From assembly GCF_003671765.1 (NCBI RefSeq), contig NZ_QPIB01000005.1, forward strand, positions 4,528-68,527: a stretch of 64,000 nt of DNA. Direction: 5' to 3'. The DNA is from Xenophilus sp. E41. GTDB lineage: Bacteria; Pseudomonadota; Gammaproteobacteria; Burkholderiales; Burkholderiaceae_C. Position numbers and translations under genes: made by a program. Position 1 is the first letter of the stretch, and every line of letters begins with the position of its first letter. Below are positions 1 through 9,370 of this stretch, piece by piece. A model generated the notes under the pieces. It was not told where the DNA came from and searched no databases. It saw only the letters and a program-made list of their open reading frames with translations.

Positions 1-486
1 GTGGCGATGGTCAACCACGGGCATTCGGTGGACAACGCCGCCCTAGGAATACAGTGGCACCTGCTGGCGATGTTCGGGCCGAGCTTTTTCACAGGACGAC
101 TGATGGTGCGCTACGGCAAGGAGCGCGTGACCGCCGTCGGCATGGTGCTGCTCGCCGCCTCCGGGGTGGTGGCCCTGGGCGGGCTCGGCCTGTCCCACTT
201 CTGGGGCTCGCTGGCGCTGCTGGGCATCGGCTGGAACTTCAGCTTCATCGGCGCGACGGCGATGGTCACCGATTGCCACACCCCGGCCGAGCGCAGCAAG
301 GCGCAGGGCATGAACGATTTCTTCGTCTTCGCCGCCACGGCGGCCGTGTCGTTCCTCGCGGGATCGATCCTGCACAGCTCGGGCTGGCAGGCGGTCAACT
401 GGATGATCTTCCCGGCCCTGGCGCTGATCCTGGTGCCGCTGCTGTGGCAGGCCGCGCGAAAGCCGGCGCTGCCAGCTCCGGTCTGA
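1..486 (+). CDS. MFS transporter, C-terminal fragment (5' end outside window)
   Basis: The reading frame is open from the first base and encodes about 161 residues of a hydrophobic protein with four or five membrane helices. The conserved loop G-RLMVRYGKERV between two helices is the usual MFS cytoplasmic loop, followed by helices with GW-F-F-GAT and a final helix before a short polar tail. It therefore represents the C-terminal part of a major facilitator; the gene surely starts upstream of the window. The substrate cannot be told. The next gene is convergent, with 46 bp between the stops. Confidence 0.75.
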   Translation: MAMVNHGHSVDNAALGIQWHLLAMFGPSFFTGRLMVRYGKERVTAVGMVLLAASGVVALGGLGLSHFWGSLALLGIGWNFSFIGATAMVTDCHTPAERSKAQGMNDFFVFAATAAVSFLAGSILHSSGWQAVNWMIFPALALILVPLLWQAARKPALPAPV

Positions 487-532
487 TCGGAGCGGTGCAA
501 GAGGCGCTCCGCGCAGTGGGTCGCCTCGGCCG

Positions 533-1036
533 CTACAGCACCTGCTTCCACTGGCGCAGCCTCGACAGCGCGTCGTCGTAGGCGGTGGAGGTGAAGAACT
601 GGATCTTGCGCCCGAGGGTCTTCATCGGGCTCAACGCGGGATCGAAAAGCGAGGCGTTCGAATGGTGCGCCACGCAGTCGAGCACCCGGTCCTGTCCCTC
701 CGTGAGCATGGCTTCCAGCTCGCGAAGGTCTCTGCCCGCGAAACGGCGCTGGAAGCCGGCAGAAAGACGCTCGGCCCGCTGCGCCATCGCACTCGGCGAG
801 TAAAAGGACGCCGAAGGTCCAGGCGTCCGATCATGCGCGAACTGCAGGATCATCGTGTTCCAGACGATGACGTCCACCAGGACCATCGCAGCGTTGGTAT
901 GCAGGCGCGGCTCCTGCCAGATCATGGCCGTGTGCCGGTAGTGGCTGGCGGGAATGGTGGCAGCTTCTACCCCGAGCTTTCGGTGGCTGGCGCGAACCTT
1001 GTCAAGGAGTTCCTGCTTCGTGGTTGGTAGTTTCAT
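533..1036 (-). CDS. ClbS/DfsB-like four-helix-bundle protein
   Basis: This 167-residue cytosolic protein begins MKLPTTKQELLDKV, typical of the ClbS/DfsB (DUF1706) family, and keeps the pattern of a helical bundle: an early W-EP segment, VDVIVWNTMI in the middle and a FFTS-YDDALSRLR segment near the end. Family members include ClbS, which protects producers from the genotoxin colibactin, but most members have no assigned role. No partner gene is adjacent. The assignment rests on the N-terminal pattern and the length only. Confidence 0.5.
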   Translation of the reverse strand: MKLPTTKQELLDKVRASHRKLGVEAATIPASHYRHTAMIWQEPRLHTNAAMVLVDVIVWNTMILQFAHDRTPGPSASFYSPSAMAQRAERLSAGFQRRFAGRDLRELEAMLTEGQDRVLDCVAHHSNASLFDPALSPMKTLGRKIQFFTSTAYDDALSRLRQWKQVL

Positions 1037-1217
1037 TCGGGATTTCTATTTCATCGAGACAAGGCTCGATAACCGGCGTGTCAGATATTCATCAAGTCAC
1101 CAGCGCAATTACCTTGGATTGAGGAAAAGCGCTTGCCTCACCGCTGCGCTGGCGGCGCCGAGGGCTTGTGCATGATGAAGCGGGACATGTCGGTGATTTC
1201 CTGTTTGCGGATTTACG

Positions 1218-1760
1218 TTACTGCTGAAGCTGCTTCTGCATGGTGTTGTGGTTGTAGTAGTCGCTGGCATAGACAATCTTTCCGTTCGAAACACGGAAGA
1301 AGCTCGCGCCGAAATAACTGATGGTCGAACTGGAGGGCGACGTCCCGCCATTGCTGTTCTTGGTGGCGGTGAATTCCCACTCGATCGCCACACCATCGCC
1401 GGAGGCAACCGGCTGCGAACGGATTTTCATTTTTCGGTCGGGCAGGATTTTCATCAGAAACTGCGAGACTTCGGTAATGGCTTGAGGCCCAGTGCGGGAC
1501 GCTTCATTGCTGGTATTGAAATAGACGACGTTGGAATCGAGCACTTTTTCCATCGCGTCGGTTCGCCCGCCATTCCAGGCGTCAAGGTATTGCCGGACCA
1601 CCTTCACGTTCTCTGGCTCATCTGCCGCCTGCGACGTGACGCTATAGGCGAGTGAAGCCAGCCCGAGGAATATCGCTCCCAAAGCCTGCACCGGACGGCA
1701 GCGCAAGCCGTCTGAAGAACGAAGGGGCCTGAATGACAGGGCGTGCTGCATGTTGTTCAT
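1218..1760 (-). CDS. Exported SnoaL/NTF2-like protein
   Basis: The start at 1760 is chosen because a GGAG ribosome site lies about 9 bases upstream and the product then opens with a basic region and a hydrophobic stretch (ALGAIFLGLASLAYS) followed by SQAA, a plausible signal peptidase I site. The mature part has VVRQYLDAWN-G near its start and a run of beta strands ending YFGASFFRVSNGKIVYASDYY, the pattern of the NTF2/SnoaL cone fold. It is 180 residues before processing. A longer reading frame upstream lacks a signal. Function is unknown; a secreted polyketide-cyclase-like or ligand-binding role is only a family-level guess. Confidence 0.6.
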   Translation of the reverse strand: MNNMQHALSFRPLRSSDGLRCRPVQALGAIFLGLASLAYSVTSQAADEPENVKVVRQYLDAWNGGRTDAMEKVLDSNVVYFNTSNEASRTGPQAITEVSQFLMKILPDRKMKIRSQPVASGDGVAIEWEFTATKNSNGGTSPSSSTISYFGASFFRVSNGKIVYASDYYNHNTMQKQLQQ

Positions 1761-1865
1761 GGTCGAAATACTCCAAAAGGTGTTGAAAAAAATCCCGCTC
1801 GCACGGGCGTGGTGGAAAATCGCATGTCGCGCGCAACGAAGCACAGGCCGTCGGCAATTGCTCTT

Positions 1866-1895
1866 TTGTCAAATACATAGAATCATCCTATGTAT
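1866..1895 (+). promoter_or_regulatory. Candidate promoter and operator of the GntR/FadR gene
   Basis: TTGTCA at 1866-1871 and TATGTA at 1889-1894 are 17 bp apart. A perfect inverted repeat, ATACATAG (1873-1880) and CTATGTAT (1888-1895) with a 7-bp centre, fills the spacer and overlaps the -10. Its position 65 bp before the regulator start fits an autoregulatory operator. The same dyad lies 113 bp upstream of the divergent NTF2-like gene. Confidence 0.5.
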
Positions 1896-1959
1896 AAGGC
1901 CTGAGTTGCTACAATCGAGGTCCGATGGGCTCCCGTCTCTACGTCATTTGAGAACCGCG

Positions 1960-2655
1960 ATGAATAACCGCTTCACACTCCCACAGGCGCCGCGGCGTTC
2001 GCTCGTCGATTCGACGATTGAGCTGATCCGCGGCCAGATCGAGGGAGGCGCCTGGAAGGTCGGCGAGCGCATCCCCAGGGAGCAGGAACTGGCCGAGATG
2101 CTGGAGGTTGGCCGCAACACGGTGCGGGAAGCCATTCGCGTGCTCTCGCACGGCCAGGTCCTGGAAGTCCGCCAGGGTGATGGCACCTACGTGCGAACCA
2201 ATATCGATCCGGCCGAGGTCATGCGCCGTGTCGGGCGTTCCGGCTTGCGAGAGCACTTCGCGTTGCGCTGCATGCTGGAAACCGAGGCGGCCAGGTTGGC
2301 CGCGGTGCATCGGTCCAAGGCGGACGTTGGGCTGCTGCGCCGACTGTTGAAGGCCCGCGGCGAGCAGGAGCAACACGCATCGAGCGCGGCCTTTGCCGAG
2401 GCCGATACGGCTTTCCACTGCGCGATCGCCGGGATGTGCGGCAACGGCGCGCTGGCTGAGCTGTACCGCTACTTCGCGAACTCGGTCCGCATGAACACGC
2501 TGACTGCGCTGAAGGACAAGGAACTGCCCGAGCCGGGTCTCGCGACCCATGAGGCGATCGTGGATGCTATCGAGCGCCAGGATGGAGAAGCAGCTGCGGC
2601 GGCTGTGCGGAACGTGGTCGCTCCGCTGATTGCGGCACTTGAGAAATCGGGTTGA
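1960..2655 (+). CDS. GntR family regulator, FadR subfamily
   Basis: This 231-residue protein has an N-terminal winged helix (residues about 15-80) with the GntR signature G-RIPREQELAEMLEVGRNTVREAI, followed by RQGDGTYV in the wing. An all-helical FCD effector domain (about 85-225) contains the LETEAARLAA segment and the D-AFH metal/ligand residues. FadR-type proteins bind short palindromes and are released by small acids or other metabolites. The perfect dyad upstream suggests autoregulation and possible control of the divergent NTF2-like gene. An ATG with the correct domain start was chosen over a longer frame that runs into the dyad. Confidence 0.85.
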   Translation: MNNRFTLPQAPRRSLVDSTIELIRGQIEGGAWKVGERIPREQELAEMLEVGRNTVREAIRVLSHGQVLEVRQGDGTYVRTNIDPAEVMRRVGRSGLREHFALRCMLETEAARLAAVHRSKADVGLLRRLLKARGEQEQHASSAAFAEADTAFHCAIAGMCGNGALAELYRYFANSVRMNTLTALKDKELPEPGLATHEAIVDAIERQDGEAAAAAVRNVVAPLIAALEKSG

Positions 2656-2810
2656 TCCGAGCGCGACTCCCGCGCTGGCAATGCCGCTTTCCATCGAGCA
2701 GCCGGTCGCCGGCCCCGTTGATCGGAACGCGGGTTGTTTCCCGGAGAGCACGCGGTAGCCGGTCCTCATGGATAGGCCCTTGGTGCGCTACAGCGACCGG
2801 ACGGTGCTGT

Positions 2811-3221
2811 TCATATCGAATCTTCGACGCGACCACCCGCCAGGACATACCGGGCCAGCGCCTCGGCATCGGCGTGGGTGGCCCGGGTGGACTGCGGTGT
2901 ACCGAAAGCCTGGACGAGCTTTGGCAGCATGGCCTCCAACTGGGCTCGCTTATCCGAATCCGGTTCGACGTGGATGAGCGCGAGCAATGTGCCGCCAAGC
3001 GTCTCCTTGTGAGTCTTCAGCCAGACGCCGCGCTGAGCGCGATCGTCGAGAGTCTCTTCTGGCCCTCCCGCGACGTAGATAAGCACGAAGGGCTTTCCGC
3101 AGGCGACGAGTTCATCCATTTCCGCGCACCAGGCGCTGCTGTATCCGTTGTAGATGCTTGCGCCGTCGAAGCGGACGATGGGGAAATCGCTGGTGTCGTG
3201 AACTTTCGGTTGCTGGGACAT
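2811..3221 (-). CDS. Conserved hypothetical protein, 136 residues
   Basis: The protein is a soluble alpha/beta polypeptide with no signal or membrane segment. Visible features are FVLIYVAGGPEE after residue 44 and LIHVEPDSDKRAQ in the second half; the tail is helical. It resembles unnamed small proteins found in Pseudomonas and relatives, but I do not recognise a named family and see no catalytic motif. It is convergent with the GntR gene (155 bp gap with nothing recognisable) and divergent from the DUF305 gene. Confidence 0.5.
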   Translation of the reverse strand: MSQQPKVHDTSDFPIVRFDGASIYNGYSSAWCAEMDELVACGKPFVLIYVAGGPEETLDDRAQRGVWLKTHKETLGGTLLALIHVEPDSDKRAQLEAMLPKLVQAFGTPQSTRATHADAEALARYVLAGGRVEDSI

Positions 3222-3338
3222 GATCCTGGACTCTCGCTATTAACGTCCTAACATCCTACCTTTGTTGAGAATTACTTGCAACTGAAATGGGCATGGGCAC
3301 ACCGCCGTGCAGCGCCAAGTGACGGGCGAAATAAGGGC

Positions 3339-3369
3339 TTGACCTTCCAACAATGGGAGGCCCTACAGT
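3339..3369 (+). promoter_or_regulatory. MerR-family (CueR-like) promoter before the DUF305 gene
   Basis: TTGACC (3339-3344) and TACAGT (3364-3369) are separated by 19 bp, the over-long spacer typical of promoters activated by MerR-family regulators. The spacer holds the dyad CCTTCC..GGGAGG, close to the copper operator recognised by CueR/HmrR proteins. A GGAG ribosome site precedes the ATG at 3402. No cueR gene is present in the window, so control by a regulator elsewhere in the host is inferred. Confidence 0.65.
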
Positions 3370-3401
3370 GAACCCATCAACCTCATTCAAGGAGTTTTTT
3401 C

Positions 3402-4103
3402 ATGAAGGTCAACAAGTTCAGCCTCTTGTTCATTGCGGGCGCCGTCGTGGTCGCCGCCGGCCTGATGGCCGTCCAGAAGAAGGTGGTCGTCCCGTCGGGT
3501 GAAGCGATGCAGGCCAGTGCGGGCGGAGGTCACCAAGGGCACGCGATGCCCTCCAGCGCCTCGGCCAATGACAGTCCTTCCACGACCGCGTATCGCGCCG
3601 TGAACGACCAGATGCACGCCGGGATGGGAGCGCAGTTCACTGGCAACGCCGACGGCGATTTCATGCGCGGCATGATCCCGCATCACCAGGGCGCGATCGA
3701 CATGGCCAAGGTGGCGCTGCAGTACGGCAAGGACCCGGAGGTTCGCAAGCTCGCCCAGGACGTCATCACCGCGCAGGAAGACGAGATCGCCATGATGAAA
3801 AAGTGGCTGGGCGACAACGGCCAGCAGGCGACGACCGGCAGCTCGGGCGATGCCTCGACGGCCGCCTATCGTGCCGGCAACGACCGCATGCATGCGGACA
3901 TGATGATCGACTTCAGCGGCGACGCAGATGTGGATTTCATGCGCGGCATGATCCCACACCACCAGGGCGCGATCGACATGGCCAAGGTGGCGCTTCAATA
4001 CGGCAAAGATCCAGAGGTCAGCAAGCTGGCCCAGGAAGTCATAACCGCGCAGGAAGGCGAGATTGCCATGATGAAGAGCTGGCTAGCCGCTCGGGGCAAG
4101 TGA
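3402..4103 (+). CDS. Tandem DUF305 (CopM-like) metal-associated protein
   Basis: The product (233 residues) has an N-terminal membrane anchor or uncleaved signal (residues 6-24), a His/Met-rich linker (GGHQGHAMP) and two nearly identical DUF305 repeats at about 65-137 and 156-229. Each repeat contains [17 protein letters not shown], the His-rich motif of the family, which includes the periplasmic copper-binding protein CopM. The two repeats differ at few positions, so the gene arose by internal duplication. The CueR-type promoter upstream supports a role in copper or related metal handling outside the cytoplasm. The glutaredoxin gene follows after 10 bp and is probably cotranscribed. Confidence 0.8.
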   Translation: MKVNKFSLLFIAGAVVVAAGLMAVQKKVVVPSGEAMQASAGGGHQGHAMPSSASANDSPSTTAYRAVNDQMHAGMGAQFTGNADGDFMRGMIPHHQGAIDMAKVALQYGKDPEVRKLAQDVITAQEDEIAMMKKWLGDNGQQATTGSSGDASTAAYRAGNDRMHADMMIDFSGDADVDFMRGMIPHHQGAIDMAKVALQYGKDPEVSKLAQEVITAQEGEIAMMKSWLAARGK

Positions 4104-4113
4104 AGGTGCGACT

Positions 4114-4371
4114 ATGCCCCAGGCCAACACCCCGTACATCCTCATCTACAGCACTCCGACGTGCCCGGACTGCCGGGCGCTGAAGGCGTGGCTGTCCCAG
4201 CAGGGCATCGCGTTTGAAGAGCGCGACCTGACCGACCCGAAGATTTCCGCGGAGGCTAAGTCACGAACCGGCGTGCGTGTGGCCCCGATCACGATCGTCG
4301 GCGACGACGTGTTCTATGGCACCTTCGCGAGCCAGAAGCCGAGGCTGATGAAGGCGCTCGGTCTTCAGTGA
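4114..4371 (+). CDS. Glutaredoxin-like protein
   Basis: This 85-residue protein is a single thioredoxin-fold domain with the redox motif C17-P-D-C20 after a first beta strand (YILIYSTPT), then GIAFEERDL, the cis-proline region (VRVAPITIVGDD) and F-G in the last helix. It belongs to the glutaredoxin/NrdH group of small cytosolic thiol-disulfide proteins. It lies directly behind the metal-linked DUF305 gene, which suggests coexpression and a role in thiol repair during metal stress; this is inference. Confidence 0.8.
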   Translation: MPQANTPYILIYSTPTCPDCRALKAWLSQQGIAFEERDLTDPKISAEAKSRTGVRVAPITIVGDDVFYGTFASQKPRLMKALGLQ

Positions 4372-4379
4372 ACCGCTGA

Positions 4380-5414
<1,035 letters not shown>

Positions 5415-5463
5415 AGCCTGCCACCCGCTCAAACAGAACGTGTGGCACTTCCCCCTTAGTCGG

Positions 5464-7335
5464 CTATTTGAGCGACAGATAAGGATTGTTCGGTGGAACG
5501 GCATCGAATATGTGCGATGGATCTTCGAGCAAATATCCATGCACCTGGCGCGTTTTGCGAGGCCCCATGACCTCGCACGTCCTGATGTTCAGACCCGATG
5601 GCTGTTTCCTGTGGAGTCCGAGTTTTTCAAAGCGCTTCTGCACCCACTGCCAGTTCTGCAGGGCCGCGTCCTTTGCAAGCGGCCCAATGTTTGGATGCTC
5701 TTGTGCGTAGCGCTGGAAAATACCAGGGCTGATCAGGTAAACCGTGTCGGACACGGTATGTACCAGGGCCTTGGCGTCATTGATGATGAGCTTGCGGGTC
5801 TGGACGGCCTGTTTCAGCCAGGCCATGAAATGCTCGCCCGATGGCCGCCCGGTAAATGAGGCGGAATCGTGCGCGGCAGGCGCGGCGGTCGGCGCCGAAG
5901 GACCAGGGGCCGATGCGGGATGGTCGAGCGGCGCCGCTGCATCGTCGGCACCCTCTGGCGGGGCTTCGACGGACTGCTCCGGCTCAGGCGTTGCCTCGAA
6001 CATCGCCAGCATGCTTTCCAGCGGGTCGGCCGGATTGCGCTGCGGGCTGGGAGGTATGGCGCGACTCCCGCCCGACTGATCTGGATGGCTGCTTGCTGCA
6101 GGCTCCTTCTCTGTTGCCGCCGCTGTTCCGGGTCGCAGTGCAGCGTCGTGCGCGGACGGGCGCGGCCCGTCCTCGGCCTCGCCGGCGTTGTCCACGGTCA
6201 CGGTTCCCGCAAATGGGCTGGGTCGCTCCGAGGGCTCCCAGATCAGCGCCGGGGCCAGGCGCAGGAGCGTGAAGGCATGGGACCAGCCACTCTCACTGGT
6301 AATAGTTGCGCGCCAGATGGCCTTGCCGGAGGCGGTGGGCTGCAACATGGCATGATCCTGTAGCACGTTGAACACGGCCGTGTTGTTCGCGGGGATGCCA
6401 TCGACCCCCTGGGACAGCAGGTGCGCGCGCAGCTTGTCCGAGACTGTCTTGCTCACCAGCCACAGCGCGTCCTCGGTGAGCCAGCCATCGGAGGCTTCGG
6501 GCTGGTTCAGTTTCAGCTCTTCCTTGAGCAGGTAGCGCAGCCCGTTGACCAGCTTGCGTTGGAGCGAGTGCTTGGGCGCGGCCATGGCACGCGCGGGATC
6601 GCCGCCCAATTCCTGAGCGACGGAGGCGCGGTCAGCCTGCACGACCAGCTCGCCCAGTACCCCGGCGTGCTCGTACTGCCCGGCCAGAACGTAGAGTAGC
6701 GGCGCCCACAGGGAAGGATAGCCACTGAGCCAGTCCAGCAGATCGCGGTCGAGCAGTTGCCGGTAGAGCAAGCCTGTCGCGGCGCTATGGAGCCGGTACT
6801 CGCGGTCGTCGCGGTAGCGGAAGCGGTACGGTTGGCGCAGCGGGCCGTGCCATGGGTGCCAGGTGCTCCCGTCGGCCAGCTCGACGTGCAGATCGACGGC
6901 AACCTTGCCGATGTCATGAAGCAGTGCGGCATAGGCGACGGCCGCAGTCCAGGCTTCGGCCTGCGCCGCTTGGTCTTCGGGGCTGGCCCCGATGGGCAGC
7001 AAATGGGACTGCCGCAGCTTCAGGCTGTAGGCGACGATTTCGAGGCCGTGATCGAGCATACCGCCCGGGTAGGCGTGGTGGTGCGCTTCGGAGGCCGGGA
7101 AGACCTGGACCAGCTCGGCGTATCGCTCCAGTGGCGCGCGGTACAGGGTGGCGAACTGCCGGCGCGAGAGCGAGGTGCGCTGCCAGATGTGTTCCAGCAG
7201 CTTCTGCCGGCGCGGGGTGGCCAGCAGCGATGCGGCCGACTCCGGCCGCATCAACCCTTTCGGGAGGTCGATGGCGGGGGCTGGAGACGTCGCGGCAGCG
7301 ACCGGAGGCCGTTTCCGCTGGAACAGGGAGAGCAT
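5464..7335 (-). CDS. MobH-family relaxase (TraI_2)
   Basis: The protein (623 residues) is the conjugative relaxase of clc/PFGI-type elements. The N-terminal domain carries the MobH HD-type motifs HHHAYPGGMLDHG (about residues 85-97) and LLHDIGK (138-144), which hold the metal-binding histidines and aspartate. A long Ala/Pro-rich linker (about 380-500) joins a C-terminal domain of about 110 residues typical of these relaxases. Relaxases nick oriT and pilot the single strand to the coupling protein. The start at 7335 has AGGA upstream; the longer in-frame extension is basic low-complexity. The kdsA stop lies only 49 bp beyond its stop, so this is close to one border of the transfer region. Confidence 0.85.
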   Translation of the reverse strand: MLSLFQRKRPPVAAATSPAPAIDLPKGLMRPESAASLLATPRRQKLLEHIWQRTSLSRRQFATLYRAPLERYAELVQVFPASEAHHHAYPGGMLDHGLEIVAYSLKLRQSHLLPIGASPEDQAAQAEAWTAAVAYAALLHDIGKVAVDLHVELADGSTWHPWHGPLRQPYRFRYRDDREYRLHSAATGLLYRQLLDRDLLDWLSGYPSLWAPLLYVLAGQYEHAGVLGELVVQADRASVAQELGGDPARAMAAPKHSLQRKLVNGLRYLLKEELKLNQPEASDGWLTEDALWLVSKTVSDKLRAHLLSQGVDGIPANNTAVFNVLQDHAMLQPTASGKAIWRATITSESGWSHAFTLLRLAPALIWEPSERPSPFAGTVTVDNAGEAEDGPRPSAHDAALRPGTAAATEKEPAASSHPDQSGGSRAIPPSPQRNPADPLESMLAMFEATPEPEQSVEAPPEGADDAAAPLDHPASAPGPSAPTAAPAAHDSASFTGRPSGEHFMAWLKQAVQTRKLIINDAKALVHTVSDTVYLISPGIFQRYAQEHPNIGPLAKDAALQNWQWVQKRFEKLGLHRKQPSGLNIRTCEVMGPRKTRQVHGYLLEDPSHIFDAVPPNNPYLSLK

Positions 7336-7588
7336 GTCGATGTCCTGATAGCGGGCCGGGCGGGAGGCCTTTTTGCCTTTTCGGGATAGGGCCTTTCCCC
7401 TTGCATCCCATTCCCTTGCCGTTTCGACCCTTTGGCCTTTCACCGTTTCGGTATAGCTGGGCCTGAGTTGCGGCTCCAGCGTCAATGCGGAACCCGCACG
7501 AATGGATTGGACGGCGAATTGGCGCTGGCCCCGGCCTATGCTGCCGGGACGCTACACCGCCAGGTGGGCTCCCACTCAGGCGATCAAG

Positions 7589-7617
7589 TTGACAAAGGCG
7601 ACAAAGGCGACTAGAGT
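7589..7617 (+). promoter_or_regulatory. Promoter of the RES-Xre pair with tandem 9-bp repeats
   Basis: TTGACA (7589-7594) and TAGAGT (7612-7617) are 17 bp apart, 33 bp before the antitoxin ATG. Two direct copies of GACAAAGGC (7591-7608) and a third partial one lie between -35 and -10 and could be the autoregulatory site of the antitoxin. The rest of the 315-bp gap between mobH and this gene shows only a small TGCGG..CCGCA hairpin. Confidence 0.55.
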
Positions 7618-7650
7618 GAGTCTTGTCTCAAACCTGCCTGGGAGATCACC

Positions 7651-8277
7651 ATGCCCAATGCCATTGAATTCATTGCCGATCGCCTGCCGCGCGTCACGGT
7701 GGAGGATGTGCGCCGCTTCGCGGATACCGTCGAAATCCGGGATGCGCCGGCTTTCGCGGCCGAGTTGCAGGCGTTCATCCACGAGCGCGTGGAGGCTGTG
7801 ACGCTGCCCGCTAACCTGGAAGGTGAAACGGTGGCGCAGGCCTTGCAGCGCAAGGCGGCCGCGTTGCGCTCCGACACGCGCTGGGCACCGACTGAAACCG
7901 ACGTCCAGAGAGGCCGCGCCGTGCTGCTGGAAGCCTTCAACCAGCCGCATAACCTGCCGATCCCCGAGTACGCCAAGCTGGCGGACAAGTCGCGCCAGCA
8001 GATCTACAAGGACATCCTCGCCCGTCGGCTGTTGGCGCTGAACGTGGGGCCGCGCGGTCAGAAGCTGCCCGACTGGCAGCTCGACCCGGTAAAGCAGCAG
8101 TTGACCCAAACCGTGCTTCAGGAGGTCGAGGGCATCGACCCCTGGACGATCTACCGCGCGCTGTCCGAACCGCTCGAAGGCTTGGGCGGCCGCTCGCCGG
8201 TGGATGCGGTGACGCACAGCACGATCGATGACGTGGCCGATGCCGTGTTCAACGTACTGGGCGTTCAGGTGCATTGA
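7651..8277 (+). CDS. RES-Xre type antitoxin (MbcA/ParS/Xre family)
   Basis: The 208-residue protein ends in a DUF2384-like segment (PWTIYRALSEPLEGLGGRSP at about 165-184, then a DDVADAVFNVL helix), the toxin-binding part of MbcA/ParS antitoxins. The central part contains a helix-turn-helix-like region (IPEYAKLADKSRQQIYKD). The gene precedes a RES toxin gene by 12 bp, the normal order for this type II toxin-antitoxin class. It should neutralise the toxin and repress the operon, whose promoter carries tandem repeats. Confidence 0.8.
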   Translation: MPNAIEFIADRLPRVTVEDVRRFADTVEIRDAPAFAAELQAFIHERVEAVTLPANLEGETVAQALQRKAAALRSDTRWAPTETDVQRGRAVLLEAFNQPHNLPIPEYAKLADKSRQQIYKDILARRLLALNVGPRGQKLPDWQLDPVKQQLTQTVLQEVEGIDPWTIYRALSEPLEGLGGRSPVDAVTHSTIDDVADAVFNVLGVQVH

Positions 8278-8289
8278 AGCGAGATCGCC

Positions 8290-8922
8290 ATGAGCCACGA
8301 GCTGCCTTCGTTCCTGATCGATGCCGGTGAACTGCTCCAGCATGTGAGCCGCGTCGTCTATCGGGGCAGCCCGCTGTACTATGGCCGCAGCAGCACCAAT
8401 CGCTACGATGACCCGGCGCGGGCCTACGGCGTGCTCTACCTGGGGCGCGACCTGCCCACGGCGCTGATGGAGTCGGTGTTTCATAAGCACCAGTGGCTTG
8501 CGGACACGAAGCGCTCGATCGCGCTGAAAGAAGTCCAGGCCCGGATGGTGCGCGCAGTAGGCGTGATGGACGATGTGCTCTTGGCCGACCTCACGGCGCC
8601 GGGCGTCATGGCGGGCTACTTCGGCCTGAACCTGGAGCAGTTGGCCAGCCGCGACTACACGCACACGCAGCAAGTGTCCGCCCAGGTGCATGCAATTCTC
8701 GGAGACGACGGCCAAGCGCTGTTCGACGGGGTGCTCTATCCGTCGCGCAACAACTATCCCGCCAAGAGCATCGCCCTGTTCGAGCGTGCGGCAGCAAAGG
8801 TAGGCGTTGTCGATGACATCGACCTGGTGGACCATGTGGACTGGCCGCACTTCGTTGCCACGTATCGCGTCGACGTGGAGCCTGACCCCGGCCCGGTGGA
8901 ACCGGATGACGAAGCGTCATGA
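8290..8922 (+). CDS. RES-domain toxin
   Basis: This 210-residue protein carries the RES fold: VVYRG-SP with Arg25, a GVLYLGRDLPTALMES block with Glu61, and a C-terminal YPSRNNYPAKSIALFER block. RES toxins (MbcT, Res of Pseudomonas and Photorhabdus) degrade NAD+ when free of antitoxin. Its gene follows the antitoxin by 12 bp. On an ICE such a pair acts as an addiction module that selects against loss of the element, or as an abortive defence; which applies here cannot be told. Confidence 0.85.
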   Translation: MSHELPSFLIDAGELLQHVSRVVYRGSPLYYGRSSTNRYDDPARAYGVLYLGRDLPTALMESVFHKHQWLADTKRSIALKEVQARMVRAVGVMDDVLLADLTAPGVMAGYFGLNLEQLASRDYTHTQQVSAQVHAILGDDGQALFDGVLYPSRNNYPAKSIALFERAAAKVGVVDDIDLVDHVDWPHFVATYRVDVEPDPGPVEPDDEAS

Positions 8923-8995
8923 AGCACTTTGAAGCCCGCAGCAGAATGAAATGGACCAAATTGGAATAGGCATCCCTCAGTAGCAGGAGACGACC

Positions 8996-9355
8996 ATGAG
9001 CACCACGACCCGCATCAGCACTGCGGAACGCCTCGGCCGCGCCCTTGGCCGCGGGTGGCGCGCCTATGCGCGCAGCGAACGTCGGGCGTCGAACTGGTTG
9101 GTGTCCAAGGGTGTGCCGTTGGCTGCCGCCGCCGCGCTGCTGTGGGCCGGCAAACTGGCTGTCCTGGGGCTGCTGCTCTACGTTGCTTTCTGGCTGGCGT
9201 TGCTGCTGGTCGCGCTGGTGTTTGTGGCCCGGGGGCACGATACCGTCGAATGGGAGCCGCCCGAACCAGAGTGGCGGCACGGGCACGCCGGTTTTGGCCT
9301 CTATACCCACGATGAGTATCGGATAGATTCACATGATCCATCTGATGAGACCTAG
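8996..9355 (+). CDS. DUF3742 family ICE protein
   Basis: The 119-residue protein opens MSTTTRISTAERLGRALGRG, the signature start of DUF3742, and has two adjacent hydrophobic helices (about residues 42-80) followed by an acidic tail. Members are found almost only next to the relaxase or TraG genes of PFGI/clc-type ICEs; function is not known. A GGAG sequence precedes the ATG. It converges on traG with 15 bp between the stops. Confidence 0.75.
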   Translation: MSTTTRISTAERLGRALGRGWRAYARSERRASNWLVSKGVPLAAAAALLWAGKLAVLGLLLYVAFWLALLLVALVFVARGHDTVEWEPPEPEWRHGHAGFGLYTHDEYRIDSHDPSDET

Positions 9356-9370
9356 CGAAGAAGCAAGGCA

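Noticed and set aside
7591..7611. Tandem GACAAAGGC units as a CRISPR-like or variable repeat array
   Set aside because: There are only two and a third units with no spacers, and they sit inside a promoter.
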